This document shows positions 34,376-40,879 of a DNA stretch of 40,879 nt, piece by piece; within the stretch, counting starts at the first letter, position 1, and each line of letters starts with the position of its first letter. The DNA lies in the NCBI GenBank assembly GCA_943330235.2, contig CALQGY020000022.1, positions 1-40,879 of the forward strand. Direction: 5' to 3'. Origin of the DNA: Candidatus Kuenenia stuttgartensis (GTDB lineage Bacteria; Gemmatimonadota; Gemmatimonadetes; Gemmatimonadales; Gemmatimonadaceae). The position numbers and the translations under genes were made by a program. A model generated the notes under the pieces. The model was not told the DNA's origin, searched no databases, and saw only the letters and a list, made by a program, of their open reading frames with translations.

Positions 34376-35119
34376 ATGATGCGCTTCGCAAAACCCCTCG
34401 TACTGCTCACCGCCTTCTCGCTGGCGGTTCGTCCGTCGGCCCTTCGCGCGCAGAATCCCCTCTCGAGCAACGACTGGACGCAGGTCGGGAACATGGGCGC
34501 GGATAGCACACTGTTCAAAGGGGACTGTGATCTCGATCTGTCCGGCGCCTGCGTGTTCGACAACGGGACGGACTTCTGGCACCCGATGGCGAATGCCAAT
34601 CAGCTCCTCTTCATCACGGGCGACCGGCAGTATTGGGGGCAGGCATGGTACCGGGACATCTGGAGCATCGTCGAAGCGGTGAGGGCCGATTACAACCCGA
34701 ATCGTACCTTTCTCGATGCGGACTACAGCCCCAACCTCGCTTGGATTGATGCCGGGCGGGGGGGCGTCTCGGTAGGCTCAATCCGAGGGAATGTGTTATT
34801 CCGCGCGATGGAGTGGGTTGAGGACCCGTGGATCACACTCGAAGGACCGCATTGCGCGCACCAGAACAATTCTCCCCCGTGCAATGAGATTATCTGGGGC
34901 GAGAGCGCCTACCGGTGGACTCCATCGCACAGCAATCTGAAGCTGACGCACGGTGGTGTTCAGGTGTGGGCGAGGGAGTATGGCGCCTCGGCCGTCGTCA
35001 CCCCAGAACCGTCCACGTACGCGCTGATGGCCGCCGGCCTTGCCGGGCTTGGTCTCGTTGCGCGCCGTCGACGTCGGGCGCCACGCCTCGTTCGGACGCC
35101 AGAGGACTCGATCGCCTGA
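34376..35119 (+). CDS. PEP-CTERM-sorted secreted protein, function unknown
   Basis: A 247-residue exported protein. The signal peptide runs to about LRAQ (residue 26). The PEP-CTERM tail is classic: Pro-Glu-Pro at residues 210-212, a hydrophobic helix (TYALMAAGLAGLGLVA), then five arginines. Such tails are recognised by exosortase, cleaved and possibly anchored to surface polysaccharide. The middle domain is Trp/Tyr/Asn-rich and has four cysteines; I recognise no family. About 20 residues follow the arginine block, longer than usual. No exosortase gene lies in this window. Confidence 0.75.
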   Translation: MMRFAKPLVLLTAFSLAVRPSALRAQNPLSSNDWTQVGNMGADSTLFKGDCDLDLSGACVFDNGTDFWHPMANANQLLFITGDRQYWGQAWYRDIWSIVEAVRADYNPNRTFLDADYSPNLAWIDAGRGGVSVGSIRGNVLFRAMEWVEDPWITLEGPHCAHQNNSPPCNEIIWGESAYRWTPSHSNLKLTHGGVQVWAREYGASAVVTPEPSTYALMAAGLAGLGLVARRRRRAPRLVRTPEDSIA

Positions 35120-35124
35120 GCGGA

Positions 35125-35334
35125 ATGGCCGTGCTTCCTAACGGCGATCCAGATCGGGTCTTCGATGTCCGGCTCACCGTCACGGCCGTCCCTGAGCCGG
35201 CGTTCGTGACGCTTGTTGCGGTGGGATGACTGGGGCTTGGCGTGGTACGGCGACGCCGGGGGGCGACGGGGCAGCACGATGAGGCCTCCGTCGCGCTGCA
35301 ATGCAGGCTGTTCTCTCGCACATCGGAATCGTGA
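35125..35334 (+). pseudogene. PEP-CTERM C-terminal remnant interrupted by TGA
   Basis: Six bases after the previous stop the frame reads FDVRLTVTAVPEPAFVTLVAVG, then TGA (35227-35229), and continues in the same frame with LGLGVVRRRRG. Joined across the stop this is a complete PEP-CTERM tail: PEP motif (35191-35199), hydrophobic helix, four arginines. No body domain precedes it. I read it as the decayed end of a second PEP-CTERM gene, cut by a nonsense codon. The alternative is a 34-residue peptide from ATG 35125, which seems unlikely. Confidence 0.65.
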
Positions 35335-35338
35335 AGTC

Positions 35339-35902
35339 ATGGAGACGCGTCGAGTTGCACTCGCCCTGACGGTCAGCGCGATGATGGGCCTGGCGGGCCC
35401 GCGCGTCGCGGACGGGCAGGTGCGGTGTGGCGTCGCGCGCTGGCCCGTCAAAACCCTGACGGATCGGGATAGCCAGCGCGTCGACATGCTCGCGGTTGAT
35501 GCGACGATCAGTATGCTCGGGCAATTACCCACGCCGAACGGGTATCCGAACGATCAGCGCATCGCGCCACACGAGCTGCATGTGTATCGGGTGCATGCCA
35601 TCGTGCAGCAGATTCTCACCGAATCAGACGGCGATTGGCATGTCGTCCTGCGAGATCCCGATAACGCCGGCGCGACGATGATTGCCGAGATCCCCTCGCC
35701 CGAGTGTAGCGGCAATGAGACGCAGCGGGCGCTCTACATGGCCGCACGGATGGCGCTGCGAACGATTCCACGATACGGGATGGTTATCGTCGAAGGCGTT
35801 GGATTCTTCGATATCGCGCACAACCAGCGTGGTCGGGCGCCTAATGCGTTTGAGTTGCATCCGGTGCAGTTGCTCCGAGCGGATACCTCGCCCGCTCGGT
35901 GA
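35339..35902 (+). CDS. Secreted hypothetical protein
   Basis: A 187-residue protein with a signal peptide (METRRVALALTVSAMMGLAG, cleavage near ADGQ at about residue 27). The core has HELHVYRVHAIVQQILTESDGDWHVVLRDPDN and GATMIAEIPSPEC, and ends GVGFFDIAHNQRGRAPNAFELHPVQLL. I recall the APNxxELHPV ending and the D-W/F-H-L/V-V-L-x-D-P motif from small secreted proteins of unknown function in soil bacteria. Two cysteines (in RCGVA and SPECSG) may pair. The start is set by the signal peptide; the frame is open further upstream through the PEP-CTERM remnant. Function unknown. Confidence 0.7.
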   Translation: METRRVALALTVSAMMGLAGPRVADGQVRCGVARWPVKTLTDRDSQRVDMLAVDATISMLGQLPTPNGYPNDQRIAPHELHVYRVHAIVQQILTESDGDWHVVLRDPDNAGATMIAEIPSPECSGNETQRALYMAARMALRTIPRYGMVIVEGVGFFDIAHNQRGRAPNAFELHPVQLLRADTSPAR

Positions 35903-35943
35903 GCAATATGGGAATGCGTGGACCGTCACGGTCACCCGCGGTC

Positions 35944-35974
35944 GACGATGAATCTTGCGTCGAGATTCACCGTC
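35944..35974. terminator. Bidirectional hairpin between convergent genes
   Basis: GACGATGAATCT-TGCGTCG-AGATTCACCGTC pairs over 12 positions with one G-T/A-C change. It lies between the plus-strand hypothetical gene (stop 35902) and the minus-strand NmrA gene (stop 36015), where a two-way terminator is expected. It lacks a T-tract. Confidence 0.5.
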
Positions 35975-36014
35975 GCCGCTCGCTGCGCTGTTCGCTCACG
36001 ACCACGTCACCGAC

Positions 36015-36893
36015 TCACCCCTGCCACGTCGCGAGCGTTGCCGCCGCAAAGTCCGCATACGAACGCGGCGCGCGCCCCAGCCACCGCGTCATCTGCTCCA
36101 CATCATGCGCCGACCCGCGCATGCCGTCGGACTGAAACCGGTCCAGCATCAGGCGCATATCCATCGCCATCCAGCTCGGGCCATGATGCGCCAGCTGCTG
36201 CTCAAAGGCCGTGGTGGCACCGCCGGTGTAGGGTACCGGCTTCTGCAGCAGTGCGGCCCACGTGGCCGCAATGCTCGCGCCCGTGAGCGCCTCGGGGCCC
36301 ACCACGTTGATGATCTCGCGCGGCAACCGTTCGGACGCGCGATCGCGCTGCAGCAGTGCGCTGGCGGCAACGTCCGCAATGTCGCCCACATCCACCATCG
36401 AGACGCCCTGGTCACCAATGGGGAAGGGGTAGACGCCGTACTTGAGCAGCGCGTCGCGGAAGTACGCCGCGTCGTTCTGCATGAAGCAGTTGGGCCGGAG
36501 AATCGTGGCCGGGATGTTCAACTGATCGATCATCCGCTCCACCGCGAACTTCGACGCGAAGTGCGGCACGTCGGCAAACGCATCGCTGTGGAACACCGAC
36601 AGGTACACCACGCGCTCGATGCCCGCTTCCTGCGCGAGTTTGAGCGTCAGCATCGCCTGCGTCAGCTCCTGCGGCACCACGGCGTTCAGCAGGAATAGCG
36701 TGCGCACGCCGGCCAGCGCCGAGCGCATGGACTCGACGTCCATCATGTCGCCCGCCACCGGCACCACGCCGTCGGGGAACGCCGCCTTGGCCGTGTCGCG
36801 GGTGAGCGCACGCACGTCGGCGCTCTGGGTCGACAAACGCTTCATCAGCTGCGAGCCAACGGTGCCCGTGCCGCCGGTAACGAGAAGAGCCAT
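36015..36893 (-). CDS. NmrA-like NAD(P)-binding SDR-family protein
   Basis: A 292-residue atypical short-chain dehydrogenase. The dinucleotide motif is VTGGTGTVGSQL at residues 5-16. Downstream segments fit the NmrA/NAD(P)H-quinone reductase-like group: RALTRDTAKAAFPDGVVPVAGDMMD, VVYLSVFHSDAFADVPHFASKFAVERMI, TILRPNCFMQN. The Tyr-x3-Lys catalytic pair is not evident (HFASK instead), so it may sense NAD(P)(H) rather than reduce a substrate. GGGAG lies seven bases before the start at 36893. Divergent from a LysR regulator that probably controls it. Confidence 0.87.
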   Translation of the reverse strand: MALLVTGGTGTVGSQLMKRLSTQSADVRALTRDTAKAAFPDGVVPVAGDMMDVESMRSALAGVRTLFLLNAVVPQELTQAMLTLKLAQEAGIERVVYLSVFHSDAFADVPHFASKFAVERMIDQLNIPATILRPNCFMQNDAAYFRDALLKYGVYPFPIGDQGVSMVDVGDIADVAASALLQRDRASERLPREIINVVGPEALTGASIAATWAALLQKPVPYTGGATTAFEQQLAHHGPSWMAMDMRLMLDRFQSDGMRGSAHDVEQMTRWLGRAPRSYADFAAATLATWQG

Positions 36894-36971
36894 CGGAAAA
36901 CTCCCGGAAAATGTGCGCGCGGTGATGAACCGGACGCATAGAATGAGCCTCGTGATGACACAATGTCCTCG

Positions 36972-37018
36972 TTGCAAAACCGGCGCGCAATGCACTAGAA
37001 TGGGACATACCGTCTCAT
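36972..37018 (+). promoter_or_regulatory. lysR promoter with overlapping palindromic operator
   Basis: TTGCAA (36972-36977) and TAGAAT (36996-37001) are 18 bases apart, pointing at the lysR-type gene. Overlapping the -10 box and covering the expected start of transcription is the dyad ATGGGAC-ATACC-GTCTCAT (37000-37018), one mismatch in seven-base arms. A regulator bound there would block its own promoter; the 135-base divergent gap also serves the NmrA gene. Confidence 0.55.
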
Positions 37019-37028
37019 ATATGGAACG

Positions 37029-37913
37029 ATGATAAACCTCGATGATCTCGCTGATTTTGTCCTCGTGGCGGCGCACGGCGGCTTTGCCAACGCCAGTCGC
37101 GCCAGCGCGCGCCCGAAGGCCACGCTCTCGCGCAAAGTCATGGAGCTCGAGGCCAGTCTGGGCGTACGTCTCTTCGAACGCGGCCCGCGGTCGGTACGAC
37201 TGACCGAAGAGGGGGAGCTGCTCTACGCGCGAACGGCCGGCCTGCTCACCGATCTCAACGAGTCCGCCGACATCGTGCGTGACGTCAGCGCCCACCCGCG
37301 CGGGCGACTGAAGGTCAGTGTGCCCACCCTCTTCGGGCACATGCTCATGGGGCGTCTGGCCGCGCAATTCACCGCCGCGTACCCCGACGTCCAGCTCACC
37401 GTTACTTCGGAAGATCGGGCCGTCGATCTCGTGCGCGAGGGCTATGACGCCATCATCCGGGTCAACCCGAAGCCGGACTCCGATCTCGTCGGGCGCTGCT
37501 TCGTGCGCGACCAACTGCTCATCGTCGCGGCGCCGACGTTTCCCGCGCCGTCACCAACCGATGGCGCGACCGACGAAACGCCGGTTCCGGTTGTCGTGCG
37601 CAATGCGACGAAGCCGGTCGCCACGTGGCAGATCGCGGGGGCCAGCCCCCATGACTTTCGCACGCGCACGGTGCTCGAGCTGCCCACGTTCACCATGATC
37701 CGCGACGCGGTGCTCACCGGCATCGGCGCCGCCAAGTTACCACGCCTGCTGGTCGCGGACGATCTCGCGGCCGGGCGACTGGTGAGCTGGGGGCTCTCGT
37801 CCGATCGCACGTCCGAACTCTGGGTGCTGCATGCGTCCACGCGTTACGCGAGCGCGCGCGTGAAGGTCTTCACGCAGTTTCTGGTGGCGGCGTTTCCGGG
37901 GGAGTGGTTGTAA
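37029..37913 (+). CDS. LysR-family transcriptional regulator
   Basis: A 294-residue LysR regulator. The N-terminal winged helix-turn-helix (residues 1-60) reads LDDLADFVLVAAHGGFANASRASARPKATLSRKVMELEASLGVRLFER. A linker helix follows, then the effector-binding domain from about residue 90 (GRLKVSVPTLFGHMLMGRLAAQF). This CrgA/DmlR-like subgroup often regulates a divergent oxidoreductase. Here the divergent neighbour is the NmrA-like protein, so this is a likely sensor-target pair. The stop is followed by 74 bases without a clear terminator. Confidence 0.92.
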   Translation: MINLDDLADFVLVAAHGGFANASRASARPKATLSRKVMELEASLGVRLFERGPRSVRLTEEGELLYARTAGLLTDLNESADIVRDVSAHPRGRLKVSVPTLFGHMLMGRLAAQFTAAYPDVQLTVTSEDRAVDLVREGYDAIIRVNPKPDSDLVGRCFVRDQLLIVAAPTFPAPSPTDGATDETPVPVVVRNATKPVATWQIAGASPHDFRTRTVLELPTFTMIRDAVLTGIGAAKLPRLLVADDLAAGRLVSWGLSSDRTSELWVLHASTRYASARVKVFTQFLVAAFPGEWL

Positions 37914-37987
37914 TAGGCCAAAGGTCCGGCGACGTTTCAGCGTGATCCACTTGGCTCCGCTCACTACACACGGATAGGCATCCGCAT

Positions 37988-38983
37988 ATGCGCTACGCGA
38001 ACAACTACCGCGGCACGATCCCGGTGGAACTCTACGTCAAGTTGCAAAATGCGTTCCCCCAGAACGACGGCGAGGCCGATGCCGCGTGGATGCAGCGCGT
38101 CAAGCGTGACCCCATGCTGGCGCAGAAGATGTTCGGCACGGCGGAGTTCAAGACGGAACTCATTCAGGCCGCACACCGGCGCCTGATGGCACAGGCGGGG
38201 GCGCGACGCACCGGCCACGCACAGGCCGGGCCGGCGCTGATCAAACTGCGGCACCCCGGACAAGCGAAAACGACCATCGCCCAGCGATACAGCGATGAGT
38301 TCATGGTCGCCAACGAAAGCCAATACAAGTACGCAACCGCAGCGTATGAACTGCTGCTGCAGCAATTCGACGCAGCCACACCGGCCAACGGCAGCGTCTT
38401 CTGGAACGGCATCAACGAGCTGGCCTTGGCGAAGCTGGTCGACCAGTGGAACAGCGAGTTGGGCAGCGAGATGTTCGGGCAGTTGGAGGCCACGACGGCC
38501 GCTCGCTATGTCAACAAGAAGTTCGAGTGGGATGAGGGGGGCGTTTTCCAAAAGTACTTCACCGAGGTGTCCGACCGGCTCGGCCATGCGGCGAGGGGCC
38601 ACGTCACGTCGGTGGTCCGCTGCGGACTCCGCCACGATTCGATCTTCACGGTGACGGAGCTACCGCGCATGCTCAGCGCGATGGAAGACCAGATCAAGCA
38701 GAAGAAGGTCCCCACCATCACCGATCTCACCATCGTCGTCATCGAGCCGAAACATCTGGAAGAGCGGACGGTGTCGGTGTTCACGAATAACGAGATCACG
38801 ATGATTCCGATCGTGCGCCCCAAGCAGTGGCGTATTAACGGTCGCAACGACTGTACCATCGACGGGCATGTCAACGTCAGCGCGCGTGTTCGCGAATTCT
38901 GGTCGATGCGGGGCGTCAAGCGGGAGAGCGCGGCCGCGGCACGGATTATGAAGGATGCGCAGAAGCTGATTCGCTGGGGGTGA
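37988..38983 (+). CDS. Candidate bacterial ADP-ribosyl-cyclase-like protein
   Basis: A 331-residue protein with no signal peptide or membrane segment. Residues 135-230 line up by eye with CD38/ADP-ribosyl cyclase. FWNGINELA (Trp139) matches human WSRIKDLA (Trp125), and MFGQLEATT (Glu167) matches MFTLEDT (Glu146). FTEVSDRLGHAA matches WKTVSRRFAEAA, with Phe191 at the Trp189 place, and SIFTVTE (Glu224) matches STFGSVE (Glu226, catalytic). The disulfide cysteines of the animal enzymes are missing; only Cys212 and Cys289 occur. The N-terminal 110 residues and the C-terminal 100 (TDLTIVVIEPKHLEERTVSVF...) have no recognised family. If correct, it would cyclise or hydrolyse NAD. The alignment is from memory of the human sequence, so treat the family call as a hypothesis. 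Confidence 0.5.
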   Translation: MRYANNYRGTIPVELYVKLQNAFPQNDGEADAAWMQRVKRDPMLAQKMFGTAEFKTELIQAAHRRLMAQAGARRTGHAQAGPALIKLRHPGQAKTTIAQRYSDEFMVANESQYKYATAAYELLLQQFDAATPANGSVFWNGINELALAKLVDQWNSELGSEMFGQLEATTAARYVNKKFEWDEGGVFQKYFTEVSDRLGHAARGHVTSVVRCGLRHDSIFTVTELPRMLSAMEDQIKQKKVPTITDLTIVVIEPKHLEERTVSVFTNNEITMIPIVRPKQWRINGRNDCTIDGHVNVSARVREFWSMRGVKRESAAAARIMKDAQKLIRWG

Positions 38984-39052
38984 TCCATCGTCGGTCGTGA
39001 CGCGCGACGAGATCGTGAGCGTGCGTCATGACCGACGTGGTCGCCTCGGCGC

Positions 39053-39808
39053 TCAAGCTCGGTACGCCCGCGCTCCCGGGCCTTGGGCGCCGTCCCAATC
39101 CACGTGCGCCCGGCATCGCGAGCGGGCCGCCGCGGCCACGTCGCCCGCGATCGGGGTGCACTCCGCCACGCGTCCGCCCTTCGCGAGGAATTCCTGCACG
39201 GTCACGTATACTTCCTGGTTCTTCGCAAAGTCCCGCAGCAGCGCCGCGGTCCGCGAGAGATCAACCCGTGACTCCAGCTGGCGCAGGGCGTTGTATAGGT
39301 TCGCAGGACCAGCCGCATGGTGTCCTGTCTTGTGGCTGATCAGCAGGATCTTGCCCGCCGAGACGACCCATTCGCCCGCGGCCAGCACGCGCGTACCGCC
39401 CAGAAAGGTCGAGCGATGGAACTCGCTCACGACATGATTGGCTGTGAAGACAATGCCTGACGGACTGCACACCCAGATCGCGAAGCAATCTTTGCTATGT
39501 GCCGTACTCCTGTCGTGCGTCGAGAATCGCGCGAGCGGCACCGTCCCGCTCCGCCGATGGCTCTGGTTGCCGCCGTGCTCTGCGCGAACGTGTGGTGCTG
39601 GATGGTCTTGGTCGGACCCAGCGCCCCTTTGCTCGCCCCGGTCTTTTTCGTTCTGGCAGATCGCCAGCAACTGCTCCAGCACGGCGCGGACTTCGTCCTT
39701 CTGTCCCTTCTTTACCGAGAAGACCTACAGCAGCACTTCAACACGCGTTGATACGTCAGACGCATGTCCTCTGATCAACGCACGCCAGGCGCTTGGAGTC
39801 GGAATCAT
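39053..39808 (-). pseudogene. IQM-like hypothetical protein, interrupted by an amber codon
   Basis: Read on the minus strand from ATG 39808, the frame gives MIPTPSAWRALIRGHASDVS, reaches TAG at codon 28 (39727-39725), and then stays open to TGA at 39053. After the stop come VFSVKKGQKDEVRAVLEQLLAI and a polar linker. The conserved-looking domain follows: SEFHRSTFLGG, VLAAGEWVVSAGKILLISHKTGHH, NLYNALRQLESRVDL. This order (HS-FL-GG, AAG, G-x-I, SGHY, N, VDL) resembles that of plant IQM proteins and unannotated bacterial homologues. GTG 39682 could restart a 209-residue protein with this domain intact. A CAG-to-TAG change would explain the interruption. Convergent with the cyclase-like gene, 69 bases away. 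Confidence 0.5.
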
Positions 39809-40031
39809 GATGCCTCATACCTCGCGCGTTACCGGCGAGATCGACAGGGGGCCGTAGCAGAAAATGCGGTGCAATCACACCGGCTGATGGCGTCCGGAGC
39901 ACAGAGTGCAGGCCTCTCCCACGAATCCACCGAAAAAATGCCTAATTCTGTGACGCAGATGTCTTGCGGCGCGCGAGATCCCGCATCAGCTATCACGGTC
40001 GTCCCATCCCTCCATACCGCGGTGCCGGCCC
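39809..40031 (+). other. Intergenic region before the phosphodiesterase-like gene
   Basis: About 220 bases that should hold divergent promoters for the minus-strand broken gene and the plus-strand hydrolase. I found no well-spaced promoter, hairpin or small gene in it. Confidence 0.4.
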
Positions 40032-40865
40032 GTGACTGACTCGCCAGATCGACTCCCTGCCGATGCGCCGGTTCCCGTCCGCATCCGTGTCCTCGGCTGC
40101 TCTGGCTCTATCGCCGCCGACCGTCGCACGACGTCGTTTCTGCTCGATGACACCGTCCTCATCGATGCCGGCACCGGCGTGGGCGATCTGACGCTTGAAG
40201 AACTCGCGCGCATCGACGACATCGTGCTCACCCACGCACATCTCGACCACGTGCTCGCACTCCCGCTCTTGGCCGATTCCATTCTGGCCGCGCGGATGCG
40301 GCAGCCGGAGCGCGGTCCGCTGCGCGTGTACGCGTTACCCGAGACGCTCGAGACACTCCGGGCGCATCTCTTGAATGGGCAGCTCTGGCCAGACTTCACG
40401 CGGTTGCCGTCCGCGGCGTTTCCCATTCTGCAACTGCGGCCGTGTCATGTTGGTGACCAGTGCCTCGTGGGACACGGCGCTGCCGCACGCACGCTGTGGG
40501 TGTTACCCGCCACGCATCCGGTCCCCGCGTGCGGGTTCGGGATCGACACGGCGCAGGGGTGGTGGATTTTCACCGGCGATACCGGTCCCAACCCCGCGCT
40601 CTGGCCGATGTTGCGCGGTCGACAGATCGCGCATCTGGTCATCGAAACCTCGTTCTGCAATGCGCAGCGTGACCTCGCTGATCTATCAGGGCATCTGGTA
40701 CCGTCCAGCCTCGCCGACGAGTTGGCGCACCTCGACGGTGCCGTGCCGGTGCATGTCACGCATTGCAAGCCCAGCGACGCGGAGGTGATCGACGCCGAGC
40801 TCCGCGAGCTGGTCACGCCGCATCAGATCCGCGTGCTGGCCCGCGGGCACCTTTTCACCATGTGA
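40032..40865 (+). CDS. Metallo-beta-lactamase-fold hydrolase, class II cyclic-nucleotide phosphodiesterase-like
   Basis: A 277-residue cytosolic MBL-fold protein. The N-terminal VRVLGCSGS, the metal motif HAHLDH at residues 68-73 followed by VLALPLLADS, and GDT in IFTGDTGPNP support a di-zinc site. The later ETSFCN...LADLSGHLVPSSLADEL matches the class II (CpdP/yeast PDE1-type) segment with its SGHL histidine. The expected reaction is hydrolysis of 3',5'-cyclic nucleotides such as cAMP; a related phosphodiester is also possible. GTG 40032 is the first plausible start and no strong Shine-Dalgarno precedes it. The stop is 14 bases before the window end. Confidence 0.8.
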   Translation: MTDSPDRLPADAPVPVRIRVLGCSGSIAADRRTTSFLLDDTVLIDAGTGVGDLTLEELARIDDIVLTHAHLDHVLALPLLADSILAARMRQPERGPLRVYALPETLETLRAHLLNGQLWPDFTRLPSAAFPILQLRPCHVGDQCLVGHGAAARTLWVLPATHPVPACGFGIDTAQGWWIFTGDTGPNPALWPMLRGRQIAHLVIETSFCNAQRDLADLSGHLVPSSLADELAHLDGAVPVHVTHCKPSDAEVIDAELRELVTPHQIRVLARGHLFTM

Positions 40866-40879
40866 GCGTGACGTCTGTC

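Noticed and set aside
33866-34582. Minus-strand frames running through the tRNA genes
   Set aside because: They cross two clear tRNAs and a terminator and show no domain.
39028-39857. Several plus-strand frames between the cyclase-like gene and the hydrolase
   Set aside because: They oppose the minus-strand frame with the conserved-looking FHRSTFLGG/AAGE domain and look low-complexity (Arg/Ser/Pro-rich).

Overview
The window is a high-GC bacterial chromosome segment. Gene content and style suggest a Gemmatimonadota (Gemmatimonas-like) organism. The clues are a diderm envelope (a TonB-dependent receptor, beta-barrel-like and lipoprotein genes), a PEP-CTERM protein, a FlgD/type-IX-like sorting domain, a cobalamin-riboswitch btu operon, a mannose-family PTS tied to HprK, and many GTG starts with 4-base GTGA/ATGA overlaps. 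The taxon is inferred, not proven.

Layout. 1-2814: the 3' part of a secreted protein with a Rieske [2Fe-2S] motif at each end and six Ig/BACON-like repeats between. 2951-19072: a unidirectional run behind one good promoter: FmdB-like, argS, a PfkB kinase, purM, a barrel-like secreted protein, the riboflavin genes ribD-ribE-ribBA-ribH, nusB, a GT4 glycosyltransferase, short hpf, hprK, EIIA-EIIB-EIIC-EIID of the mannose family, HPr and EI. 19168-22237: metK, a bifunctional-nuclease-family protein and a membrane protein. 22278-28758: cobalamin riboswitch, btuF, btuC, btuD, a btuB-like receptor and a surface lipoprotein. 28800-33616: recO, a free-standing sorting-domain protein, clpB and tadA. 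33722-34021: two serine tRNAs with their own promoter and terminator. 34376-40865: accessory region with a PEP-CTERM protein, a broken PEP-CTERM remnant, a secreted hypothetical protein, a divergent NmrA/LysR pair, an ADP-ribosyl-cyclase-like protein, a convergent gene broken by an amber codon, and a class-II cyclic-nucleotide phosphodiesterase-like hydrolase.

How genes work together. RibBA, RibD, RibH and RibE cover nearly all riboflavin synthesis from GTP and ribulose 5-phosphate. No gap in the run could hold an FMN riboswitch. HPr keeps both His15 and Ser46 and sits with HprK, EI and all four mannose-type EII components, so the phosphorelay looks complete; no sugar-catabolic gene is nearby, so the substrate is unknown. 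The btu cluster is a full corrinoid import route from outer membrane to cytoplasm under a B12 riboswitch.

The most unusual items are: (i) a bacterial cytosolic protein (37988-38983) whose key positions line up with CD38/ADP-ribosyl cyclases, facing a convergent, amber-interrupted gene with a motif recalled from plant IQM proteins and followed by a cyclic-nucleotide phosphodiesterase-like gene; (ii) the Rieske-(Ig)6-Rieske protein; (iii) a riboswitch hairpin whose 3' arm carries the Shine-Dalgarno for a TTG start; (iv) an isolated sorting domain expressed as its own protein; (v) a PEP-CTERM tail interrupted by TGA.
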